64,000 nt of DNA from Phallus indusiatus (Eukaryota > Basidiomycota > Agaricomycetes > Phallales > Phallaceae): NCBI GenBank assembly GCA_027605045.1, contig JAQFWX010000001.1, positions 2,232,001 through 2,296,000 on the forward strand. Direction: 5' to 3'. The first letter of the stretch is position 1. Each line of letters opens with the position of its first letter. The notes below the pieces were generated by a model that was not told the origin of the DNA, searched no databases, and saw only the letters and a list, made by a program, of their open reading frames with translations. A program made the position numbers and the translations under genes. Of the stretch, positions 36,629 through 49,440 are shown in pieces.

Positions 36629-38148
36629 TCAGGCTGGATCTGGTGCGCTGAAATCGGATTCTGATCTTCGAACATCTTGTAGTATCAAGTCAGGAGTGTG
36701 CGGCGAATTGTCGTGTATTAAGAAGTCCTCTAATATTAGTGGGCGGATGGGATAGTCCTACAAAAACAGATCAGTCGGATCTAAAGAATCGAGCAAGGCT
36801 CGTCTCACCTCTCTTTTATCGGTAGCTAAAGTCTTGATATCATCTTTGTGTTTTCGCATATATTCTCTGACAGGTACCATTGCCGCATTTCGACATAGTT
36901 CTTTGAGGTCGGATCCCGAGTACGAAACGGTGGAATGCGCAAGCGCGTCCAGTTGGAAGTTCGGAGAGAGTTTTGTGTCTTTCAAAGTCTGCGGCAATCT
37001 AAATATTTGTCCCAAAAGATTGATATACAACTCTTGCTTACAAGTTCTAGAATCTTCCGCCGCTGGGCTGCGTCTGGTAAGGACACCGCGAAGCGCTTAG
37101 GCATCCGCCGCAATATGGCCGAATCGATGTCGTTTGGTCGATTTGTTGCGCCTAAAACGAGGATGCTATCTCCACCCGATAATAGACCATCCCATAATCT
37201 ATGCAACAAGAATTATGAGAAAGATATTCCCGAGAGTGCAGAGCGGACACGTACGTCATGAACTCAGCCTTCATCATCGCCGTAACTTCATGATCACCTC
37301 TACTTCGCTCTCGCAGAAAAGAATCTATCTCGTCTATGAAGATAATACTCGGTTGCATCTTCCTAGCCAGACCGAACAAGCCGGCTACAAGTTTATTTGA
37401 TTCACCGTACCACTTGTTGGATAGAACGGACATGGCAATGTTGATGAAAGTCGCGCCCGATTCTTTCGCTAGTGCTTTTGCGAGCATCGTCTTTCCGCAA
37501 CCCGGCGGCCCATATAGGAGTACTCCTTTTGGAGCTGCTAGGAGGTTGGATGAAGATTTGAATAACGACGGGCACACTAGCGGGTAGATGACCGACTCTT
37601 GAAGAGATGATATAATAGGTTCTAGACCGCCGATGTCTATATTGAATGAACCTTTGAGATTGTTTTCCTGCAGAGAAGCTAAGAAAACACTGACCCGAAA
37701 AGCGGACGTTGATGTCGTCTGGGTGTATGACCTCTGCGGCAATAATCTCTACGATGCAACTTGATTGATATAATATAGATGAGCGGTGAACTTTGTAAAA
37801 CATACGTTCGTATTCTGTCAATTCAAGTTTATCTCGACCTAGACGTTTCAGCATTTGAGCGCTTTTAGTCTTGGCTTTTTTCTTCTCGTTGTCCGAGGGA
37901 CCGTAGCTTTCTAAAACCCACTGCAGCAAGGTCAGCACACTAAACAAAATATGCTACACAATCTTACTGAGATTGTATAATACATTGCTGCCTACAAAAT
38001 GATTAGGCAACTTCTCAACTGAAAAGGGTTGCGCACGTACTTGTGTTACAAGGAGGATGGCAACTATCAACAAATTAGCAGAATCTCAGACAACAGTGAA
38101 GAAAAACGCACTGTCAAGAACTATTTTCTTAGTCCTTGGAGAAGACAT
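36629..38148 (-). CDS. MSP1: Msp1/ATAD1-type AAA ATPase of the mitochondrial outer membrane
   Basis: Msp1 extracts mislocalised tail-anchored proteins from the outer mitochondrial membrane and peroxisomes. The start at 38148 is followed by two short introns that join into an N-terminal membrane helix ([19 protein letters not shown]). The linker [16 protein letters not shown] and [14 protein letters not shown] lead into the AAA domain. Walker A is [13 protein letters not shown], Walker B is SIIFIDEID, and the second region of homology reads [18 protein letters not shown]. The C-terminal part has [14 protein letters not shown]; the last exon ends DPA with stop at 36629-36631. Order and motifs fit the whole family length (about 400 residues). 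No disruption seen. Confidence 0.92.
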
Positions 38149-38297
38149 CCTGAAAGATGAAAGACAAAAACGAGTCGGTAAGTGGCTTTGAGGTTTACGA
38201 GTGGTATTTCACATGCAAGCGATTTACGTAAGGAGTGGAATCGGCATTTCGGCAACTAAACCTGACGAACAAAAGTTGCTCAGTACATTCTCTTGTG

Positions 38298-39010
38298 TTA
38301 GTCTCTTTTTAGCAAGTAAACCATCACCTCCTGTTCTCCCCTTAACAAACTCTCTGGAATAAGTGGATTGATTATTACGACCTGTCTCGAGACTGACAAC
38401 CAGTACCAGAACGTTTTCAAGTTGAATCTTAACCTTTGGATCTGCGGAACAACGTGCCATAGAAAGGGGGTTCCGCCAATGTTAGTGCCAACTAAGTCTT
38501 TTGCAGGAGGGATGAAATCGATGGCACTTGCACGAGCACCTAGCACCGACAGCGAGCTGATTGGATCAGGCAAATTCAACCGAGCCAACCCACACCGGCA
38601 TGAAGCGACTAGCAATTGCCAGTTGTCACTGAAAGCAATTGACGTTATTCCAGGACCGCGTATCGTCGTCCGTATCACCTCTCAACTCGAAGCCTGTCTC
38701 GTGGTGTCTCAACATGAAGATTATGATTAATAGCTAAGACGCAGAACCGAGGAACTTGGATCTGATATTGTTTACCGCGGAGAAATACGGTTCTGGCGTC
38801 AGTGGCATATCAACCTTACCTTTTGTCAGAATAAAGATGATACTCCTCGAGTTCAATTTAGGATTCCCAAAGTGTTCAGTCATACGCTCAAAACCTTCCC
38901 GCCACAGTTAAAACGGACAAACTCTTGCGTCGCCTCTATGTTGCCGCTTGATACCAACTAGCCCCGAATCAATGGCAACTGTCAAAGGTTCAGAGGAACA
39001 GACGTATTGC
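38298..39010 (-). pseudogene. Degenerate beta-propeller (WD40-like) gene fragment
   Basis: Minus-strand pieces look like decayed exons. LTVAIDSGLVGIKR lies near 38,950-38,990. After a TAA, WREGFERMTEHFGNPKL and SIIFILTKG follow. The 127-codon frame at 38298-38678 contains GPGITSIAFSDNWQLLVAS, GLARLNLPDP and TNIGGTPFLW, typical of propeller blades. The pieces are interrupted by stops and I could not join them into one gene. The protein family is not certain. It lies between MSP1 and the geranylgeranyltransferase gene. Confidence 0.4.
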
Positions 39011-39457
39011 ATTATTCTAGGTCTCTACTCCCGCCCTAGTAAGGACGCTTTTACGAAGGACAGATCCTCGCGGAGGCGAGTATACCATATCTAAAATCTG
39101 TTAATCCGTTTAAAACCGTCACATGTACTAGTAACTCGATTGATTCCAATTGAATCTGATTCGAGTTCATGCGCGTTTATACTATATTGGACTGGCCGGA
39201 TGTTAAAACTTTAGGTGTGGCTTATTGTAGCGTTTGATGTTAAATTACCGTAAGCGAAGGTATAAGAAACAGCTGCGTGTTGCCAGTAGTCCGGCTTGTG
39301 CTTGATAACTTGGAGCGCGAAATCTCTGGAGTATATAGGGCTTGATGGTTTGTAGCGTGAGGCGCATTGAGGGGATTGTTCGATTGAGAAGGTCAGCGAC
39401 GTCACAACCCCCAAAAAGACCTTTATAGTACAAAGCTATATATATAGTTACATGACT

Positions 39458-40967
39458 TCACAGCTGAATTTTGGGTATCATCTGTCTGGCCCATATTGCA
39501 GAATTTGTCCGTAAAATCAGGAGGGGGTCTAGTTGATATAGGTCCCAAGAGGACTCCGTCAAACTCAGCCATAATACAGAGGGGCGATATAGAGATAGTG
39601 ACGCAAGTGCGAGGTATGTATGATACGGATCTGAATCAGTTTATGTGTAAGCATAAGGGGAATATCGCATAATGATGATTCCCACCTGAAGGTTCTTCGG
39701 GTGCCTTCCCAATTCCGCCGTATTTGTATTGACATGCAGAGATAAACTCTGTATTTGAATCGGCATTTACCAAGCTATCGCCCTGCAAAATCTGTATTCG
39801 GTGAGATGAAGTAGGGTTCAAAAAGAATAAATGTTTTACGTACTTTGAGCGAAGCACCACACCAAAAACAATAACAGGCATCCGGAGCCTTCTCGGTACG
39901 TCCCTGAAAGCCGCTTTTTTGCTTTTGTACGAGCCAGCTAACAGTATGACGAATTTCCTTTGCTGTGAGATAGTCATTTATGTTTTTCTGGTCCTTTTGA
40001 GCTAGCAATTGGAGAGACGCCAAAGCGCAGTATGTGGGTCCGCCTGCAATGAGAAATATTAGGCAAATTCTGCGATTACGATAAACAAATCACCTTGAGC
40101 TTCACGATCAGGGGACTCTCCATACCCGCCTTCGTATGTCTTGACACGGTAGGTGTAAGGTCGTAAGCTCCGTATAGGTAAATGGAGATCGTACCCTGCA
40201 TCGCGTGATATAATTCACGGCGGAATGTATATTGATTCCAGACCAATCATTTAACATTGACGAGATAACAAAGGCACAAAAGGTGAACCGGATATCTCTC
40301 TCCGAGTCCACTGTTCCACTGGGAAACGCGGAAAAACTACATATAGAATAAGCTAGAATGCAATAGCCCACGATACTGGCCACTTACCTTCCATCCGGGC
40401 CCTGAGTAGCGGATATGAATGAGATGATTCCTTGACGATCTAGTCTTGAGAAGTCGTCCCGCAGAATGCTAAGAGAAAGCAGCGCGGTATACGTCATAAC
40501 CAAATTGGGTGGATCGTATTTTTCGTCGATAGCCTGCCCGGATTTTGCTTGCATCAATCAGGAATGAGAGTCTGGATCTGAATGTTACCCCAGGTATTGA
40601 TGTTCCGCTTCTGAAGCCAAAAAGAGGTCTACTTGCTGGGTTTCGTCAAAACGGTACCAAAGATAAATGACCAAGCCTACTAGTCGCTTGATTCCATATC
40701 CACTCTCTCCAGGCTATTTTATCATTATCTGATATGTTCCGACTTTCACCTTCTAATTCTCCTAAAAGGTCAAGTCCAGAAAGACAATAGTAGGCAATCG
40801 CTAAACTGAAAGGATCAAAATCAGTAGCCTACGCAGGTGTACGTTGTCAGGACATCATACCGAGAAGTATCCAAGACCACTTTTGATTGAGGAAGAGCAG
40901 AAAGACAAAGTAAAAAGTGTTTTATATGGGATTTTCTGTTGAAGTTGTGTCCGCCTTTCGTTAACAT
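39458..40967 (-). CDS. CDC43: Protein geranylgeranyltransferase type I, beta subunit
   Basis: Catalytic beta subunit that adds geranylgeranyl to CaaX proteins such as Rho GTPases, paired with the alpha subunit Ram2. The start at 40967 gives MLTKGGHNFNRKSHIKHFLL, then CLSALPQSKVVLDTSR and, across an intron, LAIAYYCLSGLDLLGE, the family's N-terminal signature. Alpha-alpha barrel repeats include GFQGRTEKAPDACYCFW (zinc Asp/Cys region) and YKYGGIGKAPEEPSG then DPYHTYLALASLSL, which carries the zinc-binding His. The C-terminus ends IPKIQL with stop at 39458-39460. At least six introns. It shares a 75-bp intergenic region with the divergent WD40 gene. The yeast name is used for orthology. Confidence 0.88.
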
Positions 40968-41042
40968 GATGTCAAACGGCTCGCCCGCCAACGTGACGTT
41001 GTGACATCCGCAGGTCGTAATGATGATTTCTCCCGTAAAGTC
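40968..41042. promoter_or_regulatory. Very short divergent promoter region between CDC43-like and WDR7-like genes
   Basis: The start codons chosen for the two genes are only 75 bp apart on opposite strands. Both transcripts must start within this space or inside each other's 5' region. No TATA box is evident. The start of the + strand gene is uncertain. Confidence 0.4.
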
Positions 41043-44000
41043 ATGAAGGATGACAGCCTCATAATTCCTTTAATTCTCGACTCACGTCAACAAGGCTTTC
41101 TTGACAGGTCATTCTGTCTTTCAGTACATTCGGCACTTACGAGCTGGGGTTTTGGCGAAAATGAGCCCCGGGATGCACGCGTTCCCCCCGGTGTAGCGAT
41201 TGGATGCACGGATGGCTCTGTCTTTATATTTCACGGACAGGGAGATAAGAAAAGGAAGAAAAAGAAACCGGAGACATTAAACTTGTCAGCACTGCAGTCT
41301 CCTTCTCCCTCTGCTCGTCGCTCTACGCCATCTGGGTCACCGTCTCCGCTACCCTCGCCCGGTTCTACGTCATCTAAAGGACTCCCGAAAGGTGTTCTTA
41401 CTCCTTCTCTTGGTCCATTTCCACAGCCCGCACGCTCAGCAGTTGTTTCGGGTCTATCAACAACACCCGCAGAGGCGCCTAAAAACTATGTCGATTTTGA
41501 GCCGGAAAAGGACAGACTTGAAGGGATTCTCAAATCCTCCTCCTCCAAGAACAAGTCGTTTTTAGAAAATCTAAGACTGTCACCTGCACATGTTAGCACA
41601 AGTCGTTTACCGGATCTCGGCCAAGCTAGTTATAGGACACATTCCCGCACCGCGCCTCCATCTAGAGCGGGTTCGCCACGGCATTCCATTTCGTCGCCTC
41701 CCAGTCCGGGTCCATTCAATATAAAAACACCACAGACGCCGATCCAGCCACTTCCTTCGATACAAACAGATAATCCCCCACAACTCAAGTTAAAATATCA
41801 TGTCTATCCGCATCTATTCATCCCAGATAATCCACTGGTTTCCTTGAAATATCTTTTTGGTGGTCTACTGCTGGCATTGTTGAAAAACGGGTAAGGAATT
41901 GCAAATTTATGTCTACCTAAAATTTACGTCATGAAATTGAAACAGTACAATTAATGCAATTGACATTGCATCCGGTCTCTGCGTGGCTTCCATTGACCTG
42001 AATGAACCACCCTACTTTCAGCCTCCCCCATCTATGACGTCTGCGTCTTCTGTAAAATTGGATACTGTCGTATGGAACTGGACTCAATTGCAAGCTATCG
42101 AACATCGCGAAGTAAGCCGCTCGAATTTTAGAGAAGCTTTCTCATAATTTTGCATCTCAGACTACGGTGATGGCTGTGGCTTCTAATTTGACCTCAATAA
42201 GCGCAGACAAGGAACCTGGCTCACACAGCCGAATTGCAATTCTTCAGCTAATGCCTTTGCAACATCCCAATTTGCAGTCACGAGAGGGTATGCTGAACAA
42301 AGTTGGCGAATGGATGGTCGAGAACGACTCGTCAAATTTTTATCTCTTTAAAGACGATTATAGTACGCCACATTTTTCACCCAAATTAATCTGTGCTAAC
42401 AAATACACAGCGTCGCTCGTTCATTTATTATGCATCGAATCACACGCCCTCCACTCTCGGACTTTGGAAATTGTCCCTGAGGCATACACAATCGCGGCTC
42501 CAGACTCACTGCAGCCATCCGCAGAAGCCATATCTTCCAGCTTGGTAGCACCACCTGCAGCGCCACCACCAACGTTCTTAGTCCCCTTACCCCTTTCATT
42601 TAAACTGAAAGAAGACAGCACGCAATCAAGAGCAGGCACGCCTAAGATGCTATCTGGTAGAGTTCTGCTAGGCCCGGCGGTTACCATTGGAAATCTGCCT
42701 TCCTTAGAAGGTGGTCAAGGCAGAATACGTATATTGGATTTCAGTGTGAAAATGATACGGGGATGCATCTGGAACGATCATGAGTTCTGTGTAAGCTAAA
42801 CGTTCTTTTGTTCATGTCGCATCCAAAAGGTTTAGTCGAGTAGCTATTCAGGACCTCAACGGATGCTCCTCCAAAAATCCTAGGCCATCTCAATCCTCGT
42901 CACTCAATAGATGTTGTCCGCGTTACATCCAGTACAATTTTTCTGAAAGGAGAGGTCTGTGTCGCTTTTTTTGCTTCAAGTGTTTGTCTCAAATCCAATT
43001 TAGCGACATGTCCGTGCATTCAATCTGCCCGAAGCGTGGTGGGATACGTATGTAGACTCCCAAATTATTCAATTCGCCATACTTATGTAAAGACTCGGAA
43101 ACAGGACTGAGGACTTCAAGTTGGAGATTGTTTCTTCGGTCGAGCTACCTGGTTCATCACCTCTGGTCACTGTCTTATCTTCTTCCTACGCTTTGTGCAC
43201 CGAATCGGATAACTCTCAAGAATTAACATCGCTGAGATACATACCATTCGTACCTCATAGGACGAAACGTAACAGCAGACGCATAGAACATAGTCCCTCC
43301 AAGCAGAAAACAGCTTGGTCTCCCGACTGCAAGATGTCAGAACTGACGTCAAATCGCATTACGTCTATTTTACCCTTGAACAGCGAACTTCTCGTTGTTG
43401 GAGATAGTAAGTTACGACATAGATCGTAGTTAATTGTTTTGTCTCATCCTCTAGGCAATGGGACTATTCAAAAAATATCCCTGACGGCTTTGATGTCCAC
43501 GGGTCTTCCACGTGCTCCCGATTCTAGTGGCACCAGCCTTGACGCTTACATCACTTCCCTTCACTTGGTCAAAACGCACGGCGAGGATGTAATTATTGGC
43601 GGGTTAGATGATGGTGGCATCGCAGTTTGGAAACTCAGGTTGGTTTGAAATTACCATACTCCCACAATTTGACGCTCAAGGCTGTAGGTCACTGAAATTG
43701 TCCATGCGTTGGACAGTATTCTTGCAGCCTTTAATGTCTGTCATCTCCATCGACGATGAACGGACAGAAACTCTGAAAGACTGCGTTTTGTGTGTATCGG
43801 GAGATGGAACTGTTATCGCGATCAATTTAGCGAACCTCGAACTGTGAGATTATTAGTACTTTGTTGAACTTTTGTAACCAATTAATTCATCAGGCTATAT
43901 ACGATTCCAGGTTCCGCGACCCGCTTAACGGAAATCTGTCTGTCAGAAAGTAACATTTTGCTGATGTATGCAGATGGGAGATCGAGAATGTGGGATTTGA

Positions 44001-46352
44001 AAACTCAAGAGTTTTGGAGGTCTATGGCCACTCGTACGGCATTAGAATTAGTCAACCAAGGAGGATGGACTCGGTTGTATGTTCAGAAATCTTTTAGTGT
44101 GCTGAGAGTGACCTTTTCTTCAGTGATGTATCTTCGAAAGAGCTTGGTTTCTCAACAACGTCTTTGACGACACTGCCCAACTCTTGGGTTTCCAATGATG
44201 CTGGTGTGTATATTTGAATTTTCCTCATGAAACAAATTCATGAAAATCTCATGCTATCAGGCACCACTTTGCTATGCGATCTGCACACATTGAATGATCT
44301 GATATATCCAATCGCCCCTTCGTATCAATTCAAAGACCCTCGAACACAAGAACCAGGTGTCGCTGCAAACGAGAATGAATTTCGCGATGCACCACCTAAG
44401 AAGAGTCCCGTTCGTTTGAAGTATATTAGGTCCCTCATAGCCGCTCTTCATACTCCTGTCGACGAAGAAACTGATCGCGTTTGCCGAGAAAAATTAGGCA
44501 TATCTGAAAGTAAGACAACGATAGGTGCCTACTGGTAAAGCTTTTATGCATAATGCAAGTTTTCGGCTCCTGATCGGATGTTAGGTCGAATTGTATATCC
44601 ATATCAAGCAATGCACCCTCTTTGGAGATCTGGCAGATATCACCAAGAATGACCGCTTCTAGACTAATGGCCCTCGTTGCCTTACTTAGGGCATTGTCGA
44701 ATTTCGAAGGTGATACAAAGTTCAAATATCTCGTTATATCCACTTACGCACGTTTTAAGAGTATGAAATTTATGCAAATCAGGTTATCACGTTTTATGTT
44801 GCTGCACTTTCTGATATTGTTGGACAATCCTGGCAGCCGCCAAGTTTGGAGTTTTTAGCCCGGTACTGGTTTCATCATTCGCGTAAACAGTACTTTCCTT
44901 TACTGTTACTATCTCCGTTTTCTCATGGTTACACAGAGGACATACGAATGGCTGCTAGGACGCTTTTTGGGTCCACGGTTATTCGTCAGCCCGACTCAGA
45001 TATCATCATTTGGACTGAATTTTGGCAGCACGAACGTGAGTGCCCTCTGATGTGGAGTATGAATTGCCTATTTAAGTTATTCAGTGCCCTGCCTACAACC
45101 TGATGCCGAGAAGCAATCGAATCATTCGGCATTGGCGCTTCTGATCACTGGCAATATAGCAATAGAAAGATACTCGGTGTTATCAACAAGGTTTGTCGGT
45201 TGCAATGGTGATTTATATTGGGGCTATAACACCTTTTGAACCACCAACTATTATAGTACCCTGATGGACATTGCAAAATCCATCACATTGTATTTGCACG
45301 ACGAAGATTGTCCGCATCGAGCATTGGTTATTGATCTGTGTTCACGCGGTTTCCAAATATGGCAGAATCACGTTGATGCGGTTGAAGTGTTGCGATCATT
45401 GTTTGCTTTAGCCACCAGCGCAGATAGAGAACGCAACGTCGCACCCCAAGCGCGCTCGGCTGTTTTGCAAATTGCATCAAGCAACACCCCATTGTTTATG
45501 ACCACGCTTTTATTAGATATTATGCATCCAAAATCGTTACAGCAGCGTAAATCTATCCTTCAGCTGGTAGCATATCTCATTCGGAAAGTGAGTGTCCGAG
45601 TCTCATTATTCATATGGCAGATATGACTCAATTCATGTGGACATGTAACCGCAGAGGCCTTTGGTATTATACCCCAATCTTCCTCGGCTTGTGGAAGCAG
45701 TTGTTAAATCTCTTGATCCGTCTTCCTCTGGGGAGCGAAATGCTGTGTTTGACGCCGCCACAGAAATCTTGGCCCAAGTGGTGAAATTGTAAGAAGTGCT
45801 GATATATTACCTAACGCATTGATTTTCATCCAGTTTTGATTCCCATTGCTTTCGTTTAGTTTTCCTTCAGCGGATTTCCATATGGCGACGCAACGGTTAT
45901 GTGTTGGAACAAGTGAAGGCGCGGTTATCATGTACGATCTGAAGACAGCGACTCGTTTATACGTGCTCGAAGGACATAAGAAACAGATAGATATTTGCAG
46001 TTTTTCTCCGGACGGGCGAAGGCTAGTGACTGTTTCCGTAGAGGAAAGAGTTGCGAAAGTGTGGAAAGTAGGATCTAGTTTTGTCAGTCTGTTCACACCG
46101 GGCGCCCCACCTAGACAAGGCCATTCCGGGTCGGACCCATATCGATCGGTTCCATTTAACATTGGGGAAGGTACGAGGTCTATATCTTGTGGCGCGATGT
46201 CATCGGTCCTGATTGTATTTTTCCTCCCCATGCATGCTGTATTAGTCAATCTTTCGCCGGCGGCAATCTTTGATCATGTCCGCATTGAGTGGCCCGGAGA
46301 TCGAAGCGCACGTCTGAAAATAAAAGAGATCGCCTTCACTTTTAATACATGA
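41043..46352 (+). CDS. WD40-repeat protein of the WDR7/rabconnectin-3 beta type
   Basis: A large multi-exon gene, with an estimated product of roughly 1,400 residues or more. The N-terminal part has ALTSWGFGENEPRDARVPPG and a propeller blade (GCTDGSVFIFHG). A long Ser/Pro-rich disordered insert (about 41,280-41,780) follows, with a Lys-rich stretch (KKRKKKK). Further blades include ISIDDERTETLKDCVLCVSG and LLMYADGRSRMWDLK. A helical middle includes PSLEFLARYWFHHSRKQY, and C-terminal blades carry LCVGTSEGAVIMYDLKTA and CSFSPDGRRLVTVS. The stop is at 46350-46352. This layout (propeller, helical solenoid, terminal blades) matches WDR7, the partner of DMXL/Rav1 in V-ATPase assembly. Start: the frame is open upstream without ATG, so the ATG at 41043 was taken; an extra 5' exon is possible. 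Confidence 0.75.
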
Positions 46353-46958
46353 AAGAGAAAGAGAGGAATATGTTAGCTTCTTCTCTTTTCTTCTTTTTAA
46401 TTCTCGTGTAGTCTTATTACAATGTTTATTATAAATGTTTCCGCGCATATGTGGAATTGCCTTTAATTGTAATTTTCAAATATTGCCTCCCAATTTGATC
46501 ACCAGTTCTGGCATCCGCGCGTTAGGGACCAGGTTGAGTGATCCGAGGATACTCGTATACTAGACGATCACAATCCGAGAAGCGATACAAGTGTGCGCGG
46601 GCGACTGAAAATAGAAGAGGCAAAGAGTCTAATCACGCAGCACGTTATTTGTCAGTATCTGACCAATTATATGCAAAACTAATATTAGCATTGCAATGAT
46701 ATTGGTGTCTGCTCCGAATTTGTTAGTCTTCTCTTGACTCTCATTGGAGCCTTGTTGCTACTTTTCGGATGTATTTAGCACTGGCGGCAGGTACAGGTTC
46801 GTTGTTCCATTAGGTGAAGGAGACAAATAAAGAATATAGGGCCGCTGGTTAGTTTGATTTTCACCCCTGTGAGATTCTCACTCAGTTTTCCATTTAACCC
46901 ATCGCCCCATCTCACCTTGTCCCCAGTGTATTATTCCCCTCCCCCGTCTCCTCTCACT

Positions 46959-48032
46959 ATGGCGTTGAATTCAACACATATCGCCACCGACTTTCCTTGG
47001 TATCATATAACGAGGGAATCAGTTGTACCATATATCCCCGACCAAATCTTAATCCTTATAGCCCCGATCGTCGAATATTGGATTGTGTCTCTTGCGTTCC
47101 ACCTGCTGGACATCTCAGGATGGGATTCATTAGAGAAATATCGTGTCCAACCATCCGCCGAAATTTTGAGAAAGAATCTTGCCACCAAACGCGAAGTCGT
47201 CGAAACTGTCATGAAAATGCAAGTCTTGCAAACCGCGTTCGGATATATGTGGGTTCGCTTAGTTGATGGAGATCCGGTTATTCCGAACTATGCGGTGGAA
47301 GTGCGTGAGATGGAGTTATTATGGTTGAACAGGCTTGCAAGTTGGTTTGGAACGCATTTTGCTGCGGAGTTCATGAGATTGAGTGGGATTAATCTTGGTT
47401 ATGTTATGTATTGGTGGGTGTATCCTCTTGGTCAATTAGCCATTGGCATGTGAGTATTGTTGAAGATCTTCTTGATATGGGAAGTGTTGCTAACCGAGCC
47501 GAATTCGTCCTGTAGGGCGGTTCTCGACACCTATCAATACTTCGTTCATCGAACTCTGCACGAGATTCCCTTCCTATACAGACATCTGCACTCCGTCCAT
47601 CATCGTCAATATGTTCCGTATGCTTACGGAAGTCAATACAATCATCCCTTCGAAGGAGCTATTGTAGATGGGCTGAGCGCTATCGTCTCATCATCAGCTG
47701 CAAGAATGTCTGATAGACAAGCATTAGTCTTCTTCTTAATCGTCACATACAAGGGAATCGAAGACCACTGCGGGTACCAATTCCCATGGCATCCGCTGCG
47801 ATTCCTCACAGATAATGACTCACTTTTCCACGAAATCCACCATCAGGTTTGTTCTTATTTTGACTGCTGTCTCTTCTGGGAATATTTGCTAATACGAGGG
47901 CGGTATTAGAGCTTGGGCCTCAAATCCAACTTTTCTCAGCCTCTATTCGTATTCTGGGATCGATTACTCGGAACGTACATGTCTGCCGAAGAATTCGAGG
48001 CTAAGAAGGCGGCCAAACACAAGAAAAACTAA
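46959..48032 (+). CDS. SUR2: Sphinganine C4-monooxygenase (sphingolipid C4-hydroxylase)
   Basis: Di-iron ER membrane enzyme that hydroxylates dihydrosphingosine/dihydroceramide to phytosphingosine forms. Exons 46959-47449, 47516-47846 and 47910-48032 join in frame to 314 residues. Near the N-terminus are hydrophobic segments (LILIAPIVEYWIVSLAFHLL; YVMYWWVYPLGQLAIGM). The histidine boxes are HRTLH (about 174-178), HLHSVHH (about 186-192) and FHEIHH (about 268-273). The C-terminus, LKSNFSQPLFVFWDRLLG then AEEFEAKKAAKHKKN, has a lysine-rich end suited to ER retention. After HHQ, an intron leads to SLGLKSN; homologues usually have a Trp at the Leu position. An upstream in-frame ATG exists at 46854, but the start at MALNST fits the family better. 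Confidence 0.92.
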
Positions 48033-49440
48033 AATTAACTGTCATTTTTTATATTACTTATAGATCAGCATCTCTGGCTCATTCATTTTATACTGGAAGT
48101 GTACTTACCATATTACATATTTACAACATAACTTATAAGGGCATTCGCGGACATGGGTGAAAACGGCTTCTTGAAGAGGGATGAACCGGATCGTACTTAA
48201 GAGAAGTTGGGCGCTGGGATCGCCGAAGCTCCGTATTCTAATGAGCGGTGTTCTTGTGTGCGAATCATCGACAAAGGATTTCTAATCGGGTACCAATGAG
48301 AGCTCTTAGCCAGCAGGTGAGACGAGGCTGTACCCGTCTTATATAACAATATTTCTCCCAAAACGAGTAAATGAAGTTAGAGGCGAGATATGAGCCTGTC
48401 CGGAAAAATTGTTGAACTAGCCTATCTTGGAAATAAGCCAGGTCATAGACGCTGCGGGGAACAAGTTTGTGTCAATCAATAATAGATTTGGCGTACAAAT
48501 GCTATACATAATACCCACTAGTGGGCACATGGTATTGCCTTGGCTCATTGACTTCTTGAGGGACTAATATTTTGCCAGAAGGCAGTGTGCTCAGAGATGG
48601 CGATGACAGATACACGAGGCAGAAAAAAATCTAATTTGTGGAAAGGCTGAGACTAGTGTCATCGGCACATACAGCCGAAAGTGGCGTGTCCGTCTCGCTT
48701 TCTTTGTGCCGTGAAATGAAACGTGCCGTAAGCCTCGGCAGAGATGCGGGGCGTCCTCGGGTCCTGAATATAATCGTCCGGCCTGTACATGTTCCGGACA
48801 CACACTCTCTTAGGTCTACACCACTTGGTCCTCAGATCTTTATCAAAATTAGGAGCTGCACAAGGAGCGGGAATTCACCGTATACAGGAGGAAGATTTGA
48901 ATTGAAATCGAATATTTCATCGGAGAAAAAGGGCTTATTCTTTTCCGGGCAAGAGAGAGTCCATGGCTCATCTGGCAGAAACAACAATGTGAAAAGATGA
49001 ATCTTTCGGCTTCCAAGCCAAGGCTATGTTCATGTTTATTTCGTCCAATCGGCTGCTTTTTACACGTTAGCGATTCAATCTTGATCAGCGAATCGCAAAG
49101 TAGGCTAATGTCCCACAAAATCAGGCTCACTTCTCGTATGACGCTTCCAACTCGCTCTTCATTTTCTCGTTTTTGATATAGGAGGAGTCATGGTGATGCC
49201 ACCAATCAAAATACTAATAAAGTCACGGCGCTATCTCATCATCTGCTACATACGTCTGCATGCTGATCATACGCAGTCTCGGACCGTAATCCTGGCTCCG
49301 TGTCATTTCGAAACATACATAAGGAGGGATCCATGACTTTTCTTTCTTTCTTTCTTCATTCTTCTGCTCACTGCTGATTGACAAGAACGCTCTATCTAAC
49401 AACCTCATATCACCTTAAAAAACTCCCACCACGGGGATCA
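48033..49440. other. Intergenic region without a supportable gene
   Basis: Several short frames on both strands (for example 48,638-49,000 +, 48,849-49,130 -) have no motif and conflict with each other. A CTTT run (TTTTCTTTCTTTCTTTCTT) lies near 49,337-49,355. Confidence 0.45.

Noticed and set aside
37402..37947. 181-codon minus-strand frame in the MSP1 gene
   Set aside because: Only its first part is MSP1; the rest runs through introns and the wrong frame over the AAA domain.
45704..46249. 181-codon minus-strand frame
   Set aside because: It lies antisense to the clearly coding C-terminal exons of the WD40 gene.
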